Source: Kiloniellaceae bacterium
Lineage (GTDB): Bacteria > Pseudomonadota > Alphaproteobacteria > Kiloniellales > Kiloniellaceae
NCBI GenBank assembly: GCA_021776195.1
Contig: JAJFGK010000064.1
Coordinates: 1 to 32,212, forward strand
DNA length: 32,212 nt
Direction: 5' to 3'
Positions 31,597 through 32,212 of this stretch are shown one piece after another (within the stretch, counting starts at the first letter, position 1; each line of letters starts with the position of its first letter). A model generated the notes under the pieces. The model was given only the letters and a program-made list of their open reading frames with translations. It ran no database searches and was not told where the DNA came from. A program made the translations under genes and the position numbers.

Positions 31597-31691
31597 TGGC
31601 GGAAGGAAGTGGGAGTCGAACCCACCAGGCACGCTCGGCGCCCCTCGACGGGTTTGAAGCCCGCGCCCATCACCGGACAGGTCTTCCCTCC
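31597..31691 (-). tRNA. selC: tRNA-Sec (anticodon UCA)
   Basis: A 95-base selenocysteine tRNA including the encoded CCA (31597-31599) and discriminator G (31600). The acceptor stem has the 8 pairs characteristic of tRNA-Sec: GGAGGGAA (31684-31691) with TTCCTTCC (31601-31608), one G-U. The D arm is long (CCTGTC, loop CGGT, GATGGG). The anticodon loop CTTCAAA gives UCA, with stem GCGGG/CCCGT. A long variable arm (stem GGCGC/GTGCC) and the T arm GTGGG-TTCGACT-CCCAC complete it. It lies between selB and the second selenoprotein gene on the same strand. Confidence 0.96.
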
Positions 31692-31723
31692 AGGACCGAG
31701 GCTAGCTAGGCCCAGCTGTTCGA

Positions 31724-32212
31724 TCAAGACTCGGTCTCGCCGAACAGCGCATCGGCGCGGGCCAGCAACCGGCGACCCACCCCTTCGCGCCGGGTCAGGC
31801 CGCGCCGGTCGAAAAACTCCAGCACCTCGACCGCCAGATTGCGCCCGATCCCGGCGGCTGTCCTGAAGGCTCCAGTTGAATGGCCGCTCGAAGCCTCCAG
31901 GGCCTCCAGAATTCGTGCCAGATCAAGCACCGTGGCCGGCAGGGCATAGCGATTGCCACCGAGGTGGAGCACCAGGCCGAGCCGCGCCGCCCGGCCGCAG
32001 AGCCCAACCACTGCCGCGCGCTCCAGTCCGAGTTCGTCCGCCAGCTCGTGGATCACCGGCACCTGACGACCGGCGCCGGCCAAGGCCGCCGCCACGCGGC
32101 GCCAGGGCGCTTCATCACCGGGCGCGAGGCGCGGCTTGTGCCCCGGCAGGCGATAGAGACCGGAACTGAAGGCGAGCCGGCGCTGTCCGACCATGTGGCG
32201 CAGCAGACCATC
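31724..32212 (-). CDS. selB: Selenocysteine-specific elongation factor SelB, C-terminal part (5' end outside window)
   Basis: The last 162 residues of SelB. The visible part holds the C-terminal winged-helix repeats that bind the SECIS RNA: ELADELGLERAAVVGLCGRA, then LVLHLGGNRYALPATVLD, then FRTAAGIGRNLAVEVLEFF and DRRGLTRREGVGRRLL. The last pair closely follows the FR-x(4)-GIGR-x-LAIE-x-LE-x-FD pattern of SelB C-termini. The GTP-binding domains lie beyond the right edge. The frame runs open to base 32212 and the stop is TGA. selC begins 32 bases downstream, then selenoprotein 2: an operon that decodes and uses Sec. Confidence 0.93.
   Translation of the reverse strand, partial: DGLLRHMVGQRRLAFSSGLYRLPGHKPRLAPGDEAPWRRVAAALAGAGRQVPVIHELADELGLERAAVVGLCGRAARLGLVLHLGGNRYALPATVLDLARILEALEASSGHSTGAFRTAAGIGRNLAVEVLEFFDRRGLTRREGVGRRLLARADALFGETES

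Overview
The window is a GC-rich (roughly two-thirds G+C by eye) stretch of bacterial chromosome, densely packed with genes. Phasin, MCT-like MFS and Gly-rich ABC protein types, TGC-rich phasin operators, a fused NADH-dehydrogenase/SelD gene and a palindromic intergenic repeat common in this group all point to an alphaproteobacterium, probably Rhodospirillales-like. That placement is inference. No rRNA, CRISPR array, insertion sequence or phage gene was seen.

Left part (1-5036): the 3' end of a phytanoyl-CoA-dioxygenase-like gene; a REP-like palindromic repeat; an orphan Tat-exported family 5 solute-binding protein; a ParA-like ATPase; a convergent phasin; and a metal-dependent amidohydrolase. 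The ParA-like and phasin promoters carry the same TGC-rich words, which suggests a shared polyhydroxyalkanoate-linked regulator and perhaps a granule-positioning pair.

Middle part (5369-15544): one 12-gene plus-strand operon. It encodes a complete carbohydrate/polyol ABC importer (binding protein, two permeases, a small two-helix membrane protein, two ATPases). DhaL, DhaM, HPr, enzyme I, an HTH regulator and DhaK follow, mostly with overlapping start and stop codons. The genes together read as uptake of a small ketose or polyol coupled to PEP-dependent phosphorylation of dihydroxyacetone (or a related short ketose) through a dedicated PTS relay. A TIM-barrel protein of unknown function converges on it. 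Repeated AGTTTAG words lie upstream of both the operon and the divergent amidohydrolase.

Right-middle part (16377-25295): hyuA-hyuB (hydantoinase/oxoprolinase type), a cytoplasmic gamma-glutamyltranspeptidase-like amidase, an MFS transporter, and an NADH-dehydrogenase/SelD fusion.

Right part (25292-32212): a selenocysteine island. Two paralogous GrdB/PrdB-like selenoprotein genes each read through an in-frame TGA at codon 154 in a U-P-x-C-T motif. Conventional gene calling splits each of them in two. One lies downstream of a two-subunit thiamine-diphosphate decarboxylase resembling sulfopyruvate decarboxylase (ComD/ComE). The other lies directly downstream of tRNA-Sec (selC) and selB. A three-PAS hybrid histidine kinase sits between the two loci. 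This ComDE-selenoprotein plus selB-selC-selenoprotein arrangement is the most likely undescribed system in the window: a selenium-dependent redox pathway of unknown substrate, carrying most of its own Sec-decoding machinery.
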